Positions 47,531 to 60,480 of a stretch of DNA of 64,000 bases are shown here, piece by piece. The stretch lies in the NCBI GenBank assembly GCA_015698045.1, contig BLAL01000066.1:1-64000 (forward strand). Reading direction: 5' to 3'. A program made the position numbers and the translations under genes. Position 1 is the stretch's first letter. Each line of letters starts with the position of its first letter. The notes under the pieces were generated by a model, which searched no databases, had not been told where the DNA came from, and saw only the letters and a program-made list of their open reading frames with translations. Source of the stretch: Rhizophagus clarus. Taxonomy: Eukaryota; Glomeromycota; Glomeromycetes; Glomerales; Glomeraceae.

Positions 47531-50007
47531 TTATTACATGTATTAAAGAAATATGTTAATCTATTATATATTATATCTGATATTTATATATCTGATATAG
47601 TAGGAATTTCTCTAAAAATATATATAAAAAAAAAAAAAACGACCAATATTGCCGTTCGTATATTTTTTGGTTTTAATAAAAAAAAAATGAATGAATGAAA
47701 AGAATGTATAAAATGTTGCAAAAAAAGAATGTAAATGATTATTGCATTTATATTTATACACATTTCATTTATATCCGGTTGAAACCGGAATAAAGTTTTT
47801 TTAGTTTTTTTTTTGATGATCATTTACCACAATTGTTATTATTGTGTAAAAATAAAATACTTTTAATATTACAGAATTTTTCATGTGTTAAAAATTTTAA
47901 AAATAGATTTCCTAATTATTTTGTTTAAATCGTTTATACAAAATTGGAATAAAATTTGATTCAGTTGATTGCCAATTTTAGCCAAGAAATTTGACTCATT
48001 AATAATAAAAATTTCAAAAGATCAAATTAGGAAATAAGAAGAAAAAGGAATAATGATTGTTTCCAAAAAGAAATTTCTCATACAATTTTGTTAATACAAT
48101 AATAGCTAATAACCCCTTCCAGCCTTTCCTAAAAAAGAATAATCTTTATTAGCGTATTTCGAAGTTCATATTTTTTATTTGTGAAAAATACATTTTCCAT
48201 ATTAACCCGCCGAAATTCTGATTTGTCTTGGCAAATATTCTGACTATTTACAAATATGGTAAAACAATGATTGGATTATTAATCAATGAGACCAAAAATT
48301 TTTATTTGCAAGGTAATACGAGTTGAAGATCCAATTTAAATTTGCATATTTTATATTTCTGTAATCTGATTGGTCGTTTCAATTTACTGTATTTGACGTT
48401 AAAAATTGACAGGTTACTTGAGTTTAATAGTGTAAATATACAAATCATCAAGCTTTCGCTCCTGTAAAATAAAGTTCGCAGACCTAATTCCGACAAATCG
48501 AATATCATATGAATAAAAAAAAATTTTTAATTCACAATTCAATTCTTTTTATCTTTTTGCGAAGAAGGTTGTTTCAGCTTAATTTGTTGTATTTGATTTT
48601 TGCAAATGAATAATTACAAAGCTTTAATTCTCTCAATCTGACCTTAATAATTTAGGTGAAATAAATGATATACAGTATAAACGGGAATTTTGGGATTAAC
48701 GATTTGAGAGTTATTTCTTATCATAAATTAAATGTTTAGGAAATCAGAAATTTCTTTAACTCCAAAATTTCCGTTTATGTGCTGTACTGTATCTGGTATG
48801 TAATTTACGACCTACGCGATGATTATTGACCATAGTAATTTTTAATTTAGCGATTTAATAATGAATTAAGCGATTTTTTTTAATGATCTTAATATTTAGG
48901 ATGATCAGCAAGATAATTCAAGCTGATAATTATTAAGGTTGCATGCTTTAATCGTTTTTGAAGCCACATCACGTCATTAATTTTTTTTTATCACATTAGA
49001 GACAATCAAGTTAATGTTTTAGGTGAAACTGTTTTGCGATTAAAGAATTATTTTAGTTTCGGTTTCATCTATTTCGAAACTACTGAAACCTGGCGAAATT
49101 TCCGAAACGCATAGTGGTTAAAATTTATTTTAACCAACAGGGCGGACATCCTCGTATTATCGCATTATTGCCGTTCATCTTTGCCAATCATTTATTAATC
49201 ATTTATTCGATATTATCACTTAACGATTATATATCATAAGATTCATCTCAGTAAGGGAATTCGAATGATGGTAAAAACATTGAAATGTAATAATTTCATC
49301 AATATCAACCCGATTTTAAAGGTTTATATTGAATCAAATAATAATTATTGGTTTTATAATAATTGCAGGGCATTTATTCAATAATAACTTCTTGATTATC
49401 AAAAATTATTTTAGTTGAATACTTGAATAACATACTGTAAAAGTTTCAAATTCCCGCAGATGATCGGCAATTATGAAAAATTTTGGCTTAAAGCTAACTT
49501 TGAAACAACACTTTACTTTACCTTGATAAACCTAAACTATTAATAAATTAACTTAATGTAATTTTTAAAATATATATAGTCTGAAATTAAGCTTCAAGTT
49601 AGTGTCGATTTATAATAAACAACACGTCTACGTGTTTTTGCCCATAACATATTATGTGCTCAGGTTATACATTTTTTCAGTCAATCCTGGTAAAAATAAA
49701 TTAGATTATCATGTGACTTATTTCAATTTATCCCCATCAAACATGGCTTTAGACGTTTCCCAGTTCGGAAGTTTTGTCAAAAACTTAGTTTCAATTCCGT
49801 CCGAACATTAAATGTTGGAATTAAAACTTTTGTTTTTCAGAAAGACAGTTAATTTCCATTGAAAACATTTGCATTAACTGTTTATAAAACTCAAAAGTTT
49901 ATATTGCCTAGTCAATTTTTGCTTATGGCACGTTGCAATGAGCAGATCTTTATCATGAAAACTTGTGGTAACATTATTTGATATAAATTCCATTAAAACA
50001 GATATAG
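47531..50007. other. Intergenic AT-rich stretch
   Basis: Presumed 5' flank of the glycine-rich gene, then about 2.4 kb without a supported gene. Short open frames near 48302-48508 (minus) and 49602-49811 (plus) lack domain signals and ordinary start contexts. Confidence 0.6.
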
Positions 50008-50010
50008 TTA

Positions 50011-50471
50011 GACCTCCATACACATCCTATATAGTCACACCTTTATATAAGAATCCAATTTTGTGAAACTAACTTTTACTTAGTTTATTTACCTCTTTAT
50101 AATCACAATTTGGTTATAATCACTATCACCACATGATCCGCAACTTACATATTATTTTACTAGTAATTAAACCTCTTTATAGTCACTATAATTTCAGTTA
50201 AATCAAAATTTCAGCCAGAATTATAAACAAATTTCCTTTTTTTAGAATGTAGATTATAAGAAATTTTCAAAATTGTTTTTATAAAATGGCTATTGTTCAA
50301 AAATATGCAATTTATATGATTTATAATTTTATAATTTATAATTCAGGCTAAAACTAAAATAATTTTAATAATTTTTATTTCTGATTTCAAATTATATACT
50401 ATATTTACAATCACACTTCTATACAATCACCAGTTAAAGGTGTAACCAACTTGGTGATTATATGGAGGTCT
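50011..50471. mobile_element. MITE with GACCTCCATA ends and TA duplication, ~461 bp
   Basis: TTAGACCTCCATA at the left is inverted as TATGGAGGTCTAA at the right; TA directly borders the GACC ends. CCTCTTTATA.TCAC words recur inside near both ends. This is typical of mariner-like non-autonomous elements. No protein is encoded. Confidence 0.8.
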
Positions 50472-50473
50472 AA

Positions 50474-52069
50474 TTGTAAATGTTCATTAGAATTATACAT
50501 AAAGCCTGAAACCTTTATGTGAATTTCTAAAAGTTTCAGGTTTTAGAATATATGAATTGAAATCTTTTCCAAAACCCAAAATTAATTCTAAAATCTGAAA
50601 CTGTTTGGCCCAAATTATGCTTGACTTGGCCAGCACTATCCATAATTTTTGGCCAAAATAATGATTCAGACTCAAAATATTAATTATTTATTAGAATTTG
50701 AAAATTATGAATGTTTGATTTCACTTTTATTATTAATTATAAATGCTAAATGGATTACATCAGTAATTACTATTGATATTTAAAAGAAAACTTAAGTTTT
50801 ACATATTAATCATGTTATATTTATTTTGATTTAATTGTAAGTTTTGGTTATATTTTGGTATATATAATTTCAGGGGATTTTGGAAGGGATTCAGGATTTG
50901 GGATTCAGGAAATAGATGCACATCCTGAAGTTAAGTTTCGGTATATACCTAATCCTAAAGGGTTTCAGGAGATTTTGGTTTTGGGCTCTATATTTAATTA
51001 GAATAATATGATAGATTACAAGATATATATAACAAAAATATTAAATTGCAAATTTCATATCATACTATAAATTCTGAAATTTCTAATCCCTCTCTGAACT
51101 ATAAAACTTGTTTATTGTTTAATAATTATGTATTTATATAAAAATTATGATATTTATATATTATTTAATAAAATAATTGATAATTATTTAATTTACTGAT
51201 CAAAAAATGATACTCCAAAACTGAACATAATTTTAGTTGTGCATTTATTTATTCTATCTGAAATTGACTTTATTGTTAGCAAGAACATATTTAAAATAAT
51301 TGTAATCAGAACAATTAAGAGATGTGTTATTTTATTTTAAATATGTATAAAAAAATGTAAAAAATGGATTTGTCACTTTAATTCAGAATATCATTAGGGA
51401 ATTCATAAGTTAGATTAATAGAAAAAATTCGGCAAGCAAGTTTACCAAATGACATGGTTTTGTTTTGATAGCCTTTTAAACTTTTCTTTATTTTCACTAT
51501 AAATCATAGAGAAGGCAGTTCAGAAAAGGAAAAAGCGAAAAAAATTATAATTTCTTTTTCAGATGAATAACTATCAAAATAAAAAAAACGAAAGTGCATA
51601 TTGTATATCATGTTAATTTTCAATTTTTAAAAGAAAAATGAATCAACCATCGTTTTCTAGCATTACATGAGAGGGTACATCATACGGCAAGAGATACATA
51701 ACACGATTTATATCATGCGTCATAACTATTACAGCAAACAGAAATTGTTGGCGTATTGTCATAAGACAGTTACCTTATAGTATGAGATTTATCTGCAAAC
51801 CCTAGTTCCCCAAGATCACACGCAATTAGTAGAAAGTGTTTAGAATTTTGAACTAAAAATCCTCGGCACAAAAACTTTTACACTGTGAAATTCGATAAAC
51901 CGAATCTTAGATCAGATCACCTGTCCATCACCGGTAACACACGTTCAGCCAATCATGTGATTCTAATTTGATTTATTATTGCGGGCTGTTTTAGTTGTTT
52001 TACTAATTAAATTTCTTTTATTAAATTTATTTAAGCAGAGTATATATATATATGGCTGATTTCTTTTTT
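50474..52069. other. AT-rich intergenic stretch
   Basis: Scattered CCTGAAACC/GGTTTCAGG-like words near 50503-50545 and 50870-50975 hint at another old inverted-repeat element, but its ends could not be fixed. No gene was supported. Confidence 0.45.
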
Positions 52070-52871
52070 AGAAACGATCCTAAATTTATTACCGGAGCAA
52101 AACTGACAAACTGCAAAAGATTGTTTAAAGTACTTCCACAATAAAAGTGTTATTCCGTCAATCATTTACCTGTAATTTCGAATGGATTAAATTCAGAAAA
52201 ATGAGTACTCAAAAATATTGTTATGTCGTTATTCCTTCATTGACCGCTAAGTTTTTAAATTAAGACTGGTATTATCGTTTTGATAGCAATCTTTTAAATT
52301 GATTATGCTAAATTACAAACTTCAAACTTAATTAATTAATTACACTCGTTCAAAAAGTCAAAATTAGAAACATTTGAAAAAATTTTTAATATTTGTAAGT
52401 ATCGGAATTTATTGTGATAATAAATATTTGAAGAATTGAAAAAACTTGAAATCGCACTATATGAAATCATTCCTTTCATTATTTACTAAAAAGGAAGTGA
52501 TATAATTAAAAATTTGAATATAAATTAGGCATTGTGTGGATACGTTTGTTATCATTTTTAGTGTAACTCCCGTATCCAAAAAAAAGAAAGATTGTTACCT
52601 AATCATCATTTACGTTCATTACTTTCTTTTTACGGAATTGATTGACCGGTTTTGAGCATTGATAAACTCCTTTTTGAATTATGCGGAATTTGCAATACCG
52701 CTACGATTAGATTAGATTTGATTTTCAGATTTGATTTTCTGATTAGATTAATATTTTGGTGAAAGTGAAAATGAGAACAATCTTGGCGGGTAAAAACACG
52801 TGTGACAGTAAAAATGCATATAATGCATCCAAATTATTTTTATTCATCGTCATGCTACATGCACAAAAACA

Positions 52872-55800
52872 ATGAATGACCCCTTCGGCCCTGAAAACAA
52901 TGTAATCGCATCCTGGTTCTATGGCCCACATGCTGAGAATTATGCTTGGATTCGCAAATTTTACAAGAACATAATCGACCAGCAGAAGGATGCGAGTCAA
53001 GGCTATTTTCCAAATGATCCTCAATTCATCACGGACCAAATGAAAAAATCGGACGAATATATGAACAACATGAAATATCTCGAGGAACAACTTAAGCTCC
53101 TTTCTGAGAAATTAGCCCAGAAAACTACACCATTCTGGTCGCCACGTTATATGGGTCACATGAGCATGGAACCAACTTTGCCAAGTAACGTTGGATATAT
53201 GGCCGCTCTGCCATATAACCAGAATAATGTGGCTATTGAGTCATCTCCATTGACCACTTGGCTTGAAATATTTGCCGGTAAGCAGCTGTGTGAAATGCTT
53301 GGTTTTAATGTTCAATGGGATCCAAGAGAAGACGAAGGCGAAAACGGGGACAAAAATTTAAAGAAAATGCCCACGATCCTTCCCATCCAAGGATGGGGCC
53401 ATATCACCTGCGATGGTTCAGTAGCAAATCTGGAATCTATTTGGTACGTTACATGATGCATAAATCTTTAAATAGTAGTATTATTAGTATCATATATATA
53501 TTCCCGGTTCATGAAGTAACACGTGATTTTTATATATTACAGGGCAGGTAAAGTAGCATTAGCGGCCACAAGCAATTTTATTACGATTTCTTATCTTTAT
53601 CATACAAACAGCACGTAATCTCAAATTTTACCCGCTCTCCCTCCGCCTGGCCATCGATAATGGTTCTCTATCCTTCATTGGTCCAAGCTTCAAAGTTAAA
53701 TTGGCTAACAGCAAAGTAAAGCTCTTCAAAGATTGTTCAACCTGGGAATTACTTAATCTCAAACCAAAAACAATACTTGATATCCCTGACCGCATGAGCA
53801 GAGAATATGGAATTCCGCCAGAATTTATGCAAAATGCGCTTAGCGACTATACCATTCAAACTGTTGGTAAGAAATTCCTGGAGAATGAGTTTGGAATTGA
53901 AAAGCCTATTTTGTACTTAGTAAGTACAACCATGCATTACTCATGGCCTAAAGGTTGTGGTAAGTAAATCATTTAATTTAATTTTATTTATAGGATAAAT
54001 TTGCAGCCGAATCAAAATTGAATCTTCCTTTTGAAGGGCCAATTTAACAGTTTAGTCTCATTGATTTACAAATTGATTTATACGAAAACTTAATTTTAAT
54101 TCGATAATCTCAATTCTTTAATAAAATTAATGATAGAATATATTTACTAAACTGACGTTTATTATAGCTATTACAGGAATTGGTTCAAAAAATTTGAGAC
54201 CGGTGCCTGTAGATAATGATGCACGCATGAATACTCTAGAGCTTGAAAAATTTCTTGAACAATGTGTCAAAGATAAACAGGCTATCTATGCCGTTGTAGC
54301 AATTATGGGATCAACAGAACATGGTGCATGTGATCCTCTTGATGATATTATAAATCTTCGAAAAAAGTATGAGAGTCAACATGGACTTAGTTTTGTTATT
54401 CATGCAGATGCCGCATGGGGTGGTTACTTCCGTTCTATGCTTGTCAAACCGCTTATCGGTCCAAAATTTAAGAGTCGTCTAAAGGGCCATGAAGAAAATC
54501 GTGATTCATTTGTACCTACGTTGGCTCTAAAATCATATACTGCTAAGCATCTAGATAGTTTGAAACATTGCGATTCTGTCACTGTTGATCCACATAAAAG
54601 CGGGTACGTTCCTTACCCAGCTGGTAGTATATGTTATCGTAATCGACATATGAGATATTTGAATACATGGAAGAGCCCTGTTACAGTTCGGCCTAAAGAA
54701 GAAGAAAGTATTGGCATTTATGGTGTGGAAGGGAGGTGAGTTTAAGGGTGAAATCATGAACATTATCTCATCTTTTAATAATGGATGTCTTTATGCTTTT
54801 AATTTATTATTTAGCAAATCAGCTGCAGCTGCAGTAGCTACATGGTTTTCTCATGATGTAATCGGTCTCCATCAGAAAGGTTATGGGTTGTTGTTGGGAC
54901 AGGCAACTTTTTCTAGTATAAAGGTGACTATTATATTATCTGTTATTATTATACTATATTATATAGTAATGCATTAGATAATAATATTTAATTAATATAT
55001 AATATAGCTTTACTGTCATTGGGCTACCATGTCAACCAATGATGATGATTTTATTGTTACTCCATTTAATATGCTTCCCGCTGAGAAGTGTTTTCCACCA
55101 AACCTAGAGGAAATTGAAAAACAAAAACAACTCATCCGTTCATTAATTGTCGAAAAATGTAATCATGAGATTGTAGAGAGTAATCAAGCTAAGGAACTCA
55201 TAAAAGAACTTGGATCTGATCTCATGATCAATACTTTTGCATGTAACTTTAAATTGAAGGTTAAAGAAAATGGAAAGGAAGTCCTTAAAGTGAATGAAGA
55301 TATTAACGAAGCAAATTATCTCAATAGACGTTTATATGAAGAATTTTCACTCACTAGTTCTGAGGACACGAATAAAAATAAATTTTTAATTTTGACTTCA
55401 ACACAATTCAAGCAGGAAAATTATGGCGATTGCCTGAAAAATTTTAAGAATCGCCTTGGTCTAAAAGGTAACCAGGACCTTTACGTATTAATTAATGTTG
55501 CTATGACTCCTTGGGCTACTGAATCCAAGTTCCTCAGTGAACTAACGGATAAGTTCAAAAGCAAATTACAGGATTTTGTTAAGGTAACATCAAATTTTTC
55601 GTCATTTTTACATAATTTGACATGTAATCGTATGAAAAAATACTTTTTCATACTAATATATATGATGCGCTAATATATACGCTATAGCTCTCAGCTATTC
55701 GTAACACAGTTGAACCGGATAAACATGCATTTGTGATACAAGGTACTGATAAACTCTATTTCACGCATTTGCCAATGTTCCAAATGGAAAACCACCGTCA

Positions 55801-56685
55801 GCAAGTGATATTCACAGCAGATTTACCACAAAAAGCAAAGGAGGAATATGAGAAAGCCCGGAAAAAAAATCCATCACATGTATACTTCCTTGGTAATAAA
55901 AATAAAATGACGTTAGAAGATATTGCATGCGATGGACATTCTTTTGAAGGAGTTATCTACAAGGGATTTGATTCAAATGAGTATGTAAATTAAAATATAT
56001 CATTCGCTTTTTTCAATATTATTTAATTAAAATTTCCTTGTTTTTCAGGGAGCCCACTCTATTAATTGAAAATTTCATAATAACTAATGTTAAAGTGCTT
56101 AAGAAACGTCATTTGGCCGCAGAATTTCAAGACGCTAACTATCCAAAAGATCGCATGCCATTTTATATTTATGGTATAAACCAACAATTACATATTGATC
56201 ACATACTTCTCAAAAATCCATCCATCCAACTTTCAGCCGATTGTGTTGAACTAAAACTTACCCACGGCAATTTAAGAGAAAAAGGTGTAATTGTTCATAT
56301 TACTGATCTTTATGAAAATGCAATGCAGCCATTTCCAGAGATCGAAAGGCATGGATGTTCATTCTTCTTTCAAGAAGGACGCGAATTTAATGTGGAACTT
56401 TATGAAGATCCAGTACCTGATCCAAACCAGAGTGGGCCGGGTTTAGATGATGTTAATATTGATGATCCATTTGCTAAAGAACGATTAGGTTGCCACGTAA
56501 AGATGAGGGATGTTTATTTATCGATTCTTATTCGATTAATAAGGATCCCACAGCAATTTATGAAGTTAAGGACGGTAAAATCAAAGGCCGCCCATTGGAT
56601 GAACCGTTTAATAAATATTACTATGACGTATTTGAAAAAGAAAAAGAGGCTCATTGGTACGAGAATACGATCGAGGAAAATATGA
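52872..56685 (+). CDS. PLP-dependent decarboxylase, right copy, with a late frameshift
   Basis: Same enzyme family and exon plan as the left copy. Exons are 52872-53443, 53543-53547, 53612-53959, 54168-54735, 54815-54923, 55008-55583, 55688-55980 and 56049-56685. Shared introns have the same phases, and HADAAWGG and VDPHKSGYVPYPAG are intact. Exon 1 is 48 nt shorter than in the left copy because an acidic/Asn insert is absent. Near 56478-56480 one G is missing relative to the left copy (GCTAAAGAACG against GCTAAAGGAACG). The last ~67 residues are therefore out of register and end at 56685, giving 1035 residues. The old frame stays open to about 56762 (PRKDEGCLFIDSYSINK). The catalytic part is whole, so activity may survive; the tail differs. 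The deletion should be confirmed with reads. Confidence 0.88.
53543..53547 (+). other. 5-nt micro-exon (GGCAG) of the right decarboxylase
   Basis: ATTACAG|GGCAG|GTAAAG lies between the exon ending at 53443 and the one starting at 53612. It supplies the bases for Trp-Ala-Ala-Arg-Asn exactly as in the left copy. Without it the reading hits a stop at once. Confidence 0.85.
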
Positions 56686-56720
56686 TCGAAGAGAATACGA
56701 CCGAAGGAAACGAAGGAAAG

Positions 56721-58733
56721 ATGATTGAGGAAAAGATGCTTGGTAAATATAAATTCAATTAAAAATAATTAATTATGTAATTAATATTGATTACAGTCAG
56801 AACGCGATATAACGAATTGCGATAATGCGATATTTTAATATTTTATTTTATATTTTTTTCAGTAAACCGGAAAGTTCGTCATATCGAGTTCTGACTGCAT
56901 CTGTCTTTTCATTTAACAGAATTAGTTTTGACAAATTGTATATATAAAACAATGAAACCATGTTATAAATAATTACTATAGATTACAAAAATTCAAATAA
57001 AAATAGTATACGTAATAATTCGAATTCTTATGCAAAAATGCAACATAAATCTGCTAATAATATGACTTAATAAATTTTCAGTTTTTAAATATTTAATATC
57101 TAAAGTTAAAATTTAAATTTTTTTTTTTTTTATTATATTTATTAATAATTTAGGAGTAGAAAATTCCATATTTTGGAGTGATGCACTTGAGACTCGCCTC
57201 TGTGAATTATATTTAAGAGATGATATTGTAGATATATTTTGGGGTCATCCCTTTAATGAACAACATCCTAAAGGTAACAGTACTAATTGGAATATTTATG
57301 TAGTCACGCGTGGTTTACATCATCCCTATTCCAAGAAAGAAAGAATTACAGACGATCAAGTCATTCATTTTATTGCAGAAGCAGCAAAATTTGTTATCCC
57401 TAGCGATCCATTACCATGTTTAATAAAAATTCCGCAGGATTTAAAAGAAAAATTCAACGAAGCTTTGGATAATGAGTTAGGATTACCATTTCGTGAAAAA
57501 CACTACAATTTAGTTGGTATAGGTACTGGATATAAGCAAGTCCGTGGTGAATTTACCGAAACACCAGCAATTATATTTTATGTCCGTCAGAAAGGTATTT
57601 TACGTCGTGGATGTGGTGGTGTATTTCCAAAACAAATTTGTGGATATCCAACAGATGTTGTTGAAGCATGTGTTGCAATACCATGTGCTGGTTTAGGTAT
57701 AGAAAATTGTCGACGTTATCAAGAAAATGTTAAATTAGGATCAAGTATAGGCATAGGATCAAATGATTCTCAAAATACAACTGGAACTCTTAGTGCAATT
57801 GCTTATGAGAATAAATCTCCAAATCGGATTGGTATTGTTTCATGTGAACATGTACTTAGGTTTAGTGAAGAAGAAAAGATTACTATTGTTTATCAACCCT
57901 CATATAAAGATTATCTACTTGAACCAAGGAGAAAACTAGAAGAATTACGTAAATCATTGAGAGAATTTGAAGAAAATGAATATATAAATGATATTGATGA
58001 AATGCAGAGAAAATTAAACCTTGCAGAAAGTCAAGATTCAACTCTTGCCACTTATGTAAAAGGTATGCGAGAAAATTTTCTCTCACAAGTAGATAATAAA
58101 AAATACGGCATTGATGCTGGATTTTGTGTCTTTGATAATGAAAGTCGTAAATTATGTTCAAAAAATTTTCCAATTCTATCAGAGTACTTTAAAAATGCCG
58201 GATTTTCTAATTGTTTAGAAGGTATATATACTTATAATGAGTTGAAGAATTTTAGTTATGATAGTACTAGAGTTTTTAAAATAGGAAGAACTACAGGACT
58301 TACGATTGGAGAATTACTTCCTACTGAGCAAGCCATTGCCTGCAATTTAACAAATGAAAGTATTAAAATTGCAAAGCATTTAGCAATGGAAAAACATATT
58401 CCGTGTTATAGTAATACAGATCAAAATATTTTTGTTGGATATATGAAATCACGTATAGACTCAGAAATTTGTCAAAAACGTAACAAATGCTATCCTATCA
58501 AATGGTTTGATCGTCAATTGGCATTTAAATTTGAACCCGGAGAATTCGAACATGGTGATTCAGGGGCAAGTGTTTTGGACGAGAAAGGAAAGGCTCTTGG
58601 TATTCTTCATGCGAAGTGGACAATATCATATCAGACATACAGTATCGCTTCTCCTTATTATGCCATCCTTGAAGCATTAGATATAAGTATTAAATTATCT
58701 TCGGATCCGATAAATTTAGATTCTTCTCATTAA
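56721..58733 (+). CDS. Trypsin-like serine peptidase
   Basis: The main exon opens after TAATTTAG at 57154 and runs to the stop at 58731-58733. The triad is visible: His240 in SCEHVL, Asp328 in YGIDAGF and Ser477 in HGDSGASV. FKIGRTTGLTIG precedes the serine region, as in fungal trypsin-fold peptidases. The N-terminal ~110 residues (FWSDALETRL, NWNIYVVTRGLHHP) are of unrecognised type; there is no clear signal peptide, so it is probably intracellular. No ATG opens the main exon in a good place. The 22-nt piece 56721-56742 (MIEEKML, donor GTAAAT) joins in frame to give 533 residues. That piece is the tail of the neighbouring decarboxylase in its original frame, so either the peptidase borrowed its start there or the two genes are spliced together. 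The 411-nt intron holds a MITE. Confidence 0.82.
56794..56897. mobile_element. 104-bp MITE inside the peptidase's presumed first intron
   Basis: CAGTCAGAACGCGATATAAC and, read inverted from the right, CAGTCAGAACTCGATATGAC match over about 23 bp. The interior is an AT-rich T-run. CAGT-type ends suggest a pogo-like relative. TA precedes the left end but CA follows the right, so the duplication is imperfect. Confidence 0.8.
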
Positions 58734-59004
58734 AGCGAATTCGACGGATTATAAGCAGATCGATTTTTACAATCTAAATATTCATTTAGTACTTTGTCAC
58801 TTTGATTTATATATATATGTAGTATTTTAATTGAAAAAAATATTTTATTGTAAAAACGTAAGTTAATTCTGTTATAACAACTCTATCTTACGTTATTGTC
58901 GTATCAATCCTAATTATAATTGAAAATAAAAATGTTTAATAATCACTATTTAATATATTGTTCACTGAAAAATTCAAATTCATAAAATATCTAATTTTAA
59001 TTGG

Positions 59005-60446
59005 TTATAATTTAAATTTTTTAATAATACCCAACTTTTTATATTTTTCAATTACTTCAATATTTTCCTTCGTAAATTTTAAACATTTCGACCCTTTTGT
59101 AATAGTAAAAGAAAGAGATTTTTGTGGTATACGATTATTCCAATTTATAAAAAATTCTTCTAATTCATTTGGAAGTATTTTTGGTTGAGCACTCCATATA
59201 TAATAAATATTTAATTCATAAAAATTTCTAGGAGAATATTTTACAATTAAATCTAAAATTTCTTTATCAATTAAATATCTACCACCACACCAAGCTTGAA
59301 AACTTTCCAAATATTGACAATTTTTAAAAATTACCTTTACAGTTTCTAATTCATCATTTCTAAATATAGTAAAAAGTTTTCTAAGATTTGGACAGAATTT
59401 AGCTATAGCTAAATTTAATAAATAACCATTATTTTTTACGTAAAATTCTTTTAAATTTTTTCCATTATTTTCTAAAAATTTTATTAATAATTCATATTTT
59501 GGACATGAATAATTAAATTTTAAAACTTGTAATTGTGGAAAAATTGCAAATTGTAATTCTTTAAAATATTCAAAATTATAATCAAAAGATAAAATAAGTT
59601 CTTGTAAATTTGTGAATTTTGTAATAAATGATAATTCTAAATGTTTATCTGTAATGGTTGGTAAAAAAATAAAATTTGATACATTACAAAAACCGTTATT
59701 ATATAAAAAATCAAATTTGATTATAGTATTAGGAAGTTTTGATAATGATGAAATTATATTTGTTATATCTTCCCCATTATAACAACTCATTATCAAATGT
59801 TTTAAATTTTTTTGTACAGAAATTAAATCTATTAATCCATTTGATATAACATTTTCAAATGTTATACTTAAAGTTTGTAAATTTTCACATATTTTAGATA
59901 ATTGATAAAAAAATTCAGGATAAATATCTGATCGACAACTTAATTTTGTGAGATATTTTAAACATTCTTTCGCTCCAGGATATGAAGTAAATGTTACATT
60001 TGGAACATTAATTATTGGATATGAATAAAAATATAATTCTTTTAATGATGAAATTTTGTTCATAAGAAATTTATAAATCTCTCGTGCAACTATATATTTC
60101 TTATGATTTAAATTTTGTGGTGTAATAGTTTGATAATTTTGAAGAATATTTTTTATCATATCATGAACATTATAAATTGAAAGATTTTTAATAAATGTTG
60201 CATAATCAAATATTGGTGATTTTGTATTTGATGTTGATGTAATAATTTTATTTTCATATAATATTTCTTTGGATTCTTTAGGAAGACATGTGATTAAAGT
60301 TTTATAATTCCAAACGTTCTTCCATAAAATTCTAACGGATACTTCACACCAAAGACGATTGACTAATAAGCATGAATGTAAAGTGAATTTATCCTCCTCA
60401 AAATAATCAAAAATTTCATTAAGACAATCAGCGGGAAGTTGTGTCA

Positions 60447-60447
<1 letters not shown>
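59005..60447 (-). CDS. F-box protein with LRR-like repeats
   Basis: A single exon of 480 residues. The N-terminus MTQLPADCLNEIFDYF, followed by LHSCLLVNRLWCEV and ILWKNVW, is a clear F-box (about residues 1-48), which binds Skp1 in SCF ubiquitin ligases. The rest is a Leu/Asn/Tyr-rich series of ~25-residue repeats (for example LKHLIMSCYNGED, LQELILSF, LKEFYVKNNG) that fits a degenerate leucine-rich substrate-binding surface. The start ATG follows directly on an A-tract. Expanded families of such single-exon F-box genes are typical of Rhizophagus-type genomes (family memory). It converges with the upstream peptidase gene, with only about 270 bp between their stops. Its substrate is unknown. 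Confidence 0.93.

Positions 60448-60480
<33 letters not shown>
60448..60480 (-). promoter_or_regulatory. T17/A16 block immediately upstream of the F-box start
   Basis: Read on the coding strand, a T-run then an A-run of about 16-17 bases each ends directly at the ATG. Such poly(dA:dT) blocks commonly exclude nucleosomes in fungal promoters; a role here is inferred. A similar T19/A13 block lies at 63532-63563. Confidence 0.4.

Larger units (their letters stand above)
52070..56720. repeat. Right arm of the inverted duplication
   Basis: This is the mirror of 35563-40503. Homology begins near 52070 in the 5' flank (GAAACGAT, AAAAGATTGTTTAAAG, GTTATTCCTTCATTGACCGC) and runs through the whole gene to the GAAGGAAACGAAGGAAAG region near 56720. 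Beyond that the two loci are unrelated. The spacer between arms is about 11.6 kb. Confidence 0.88.
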
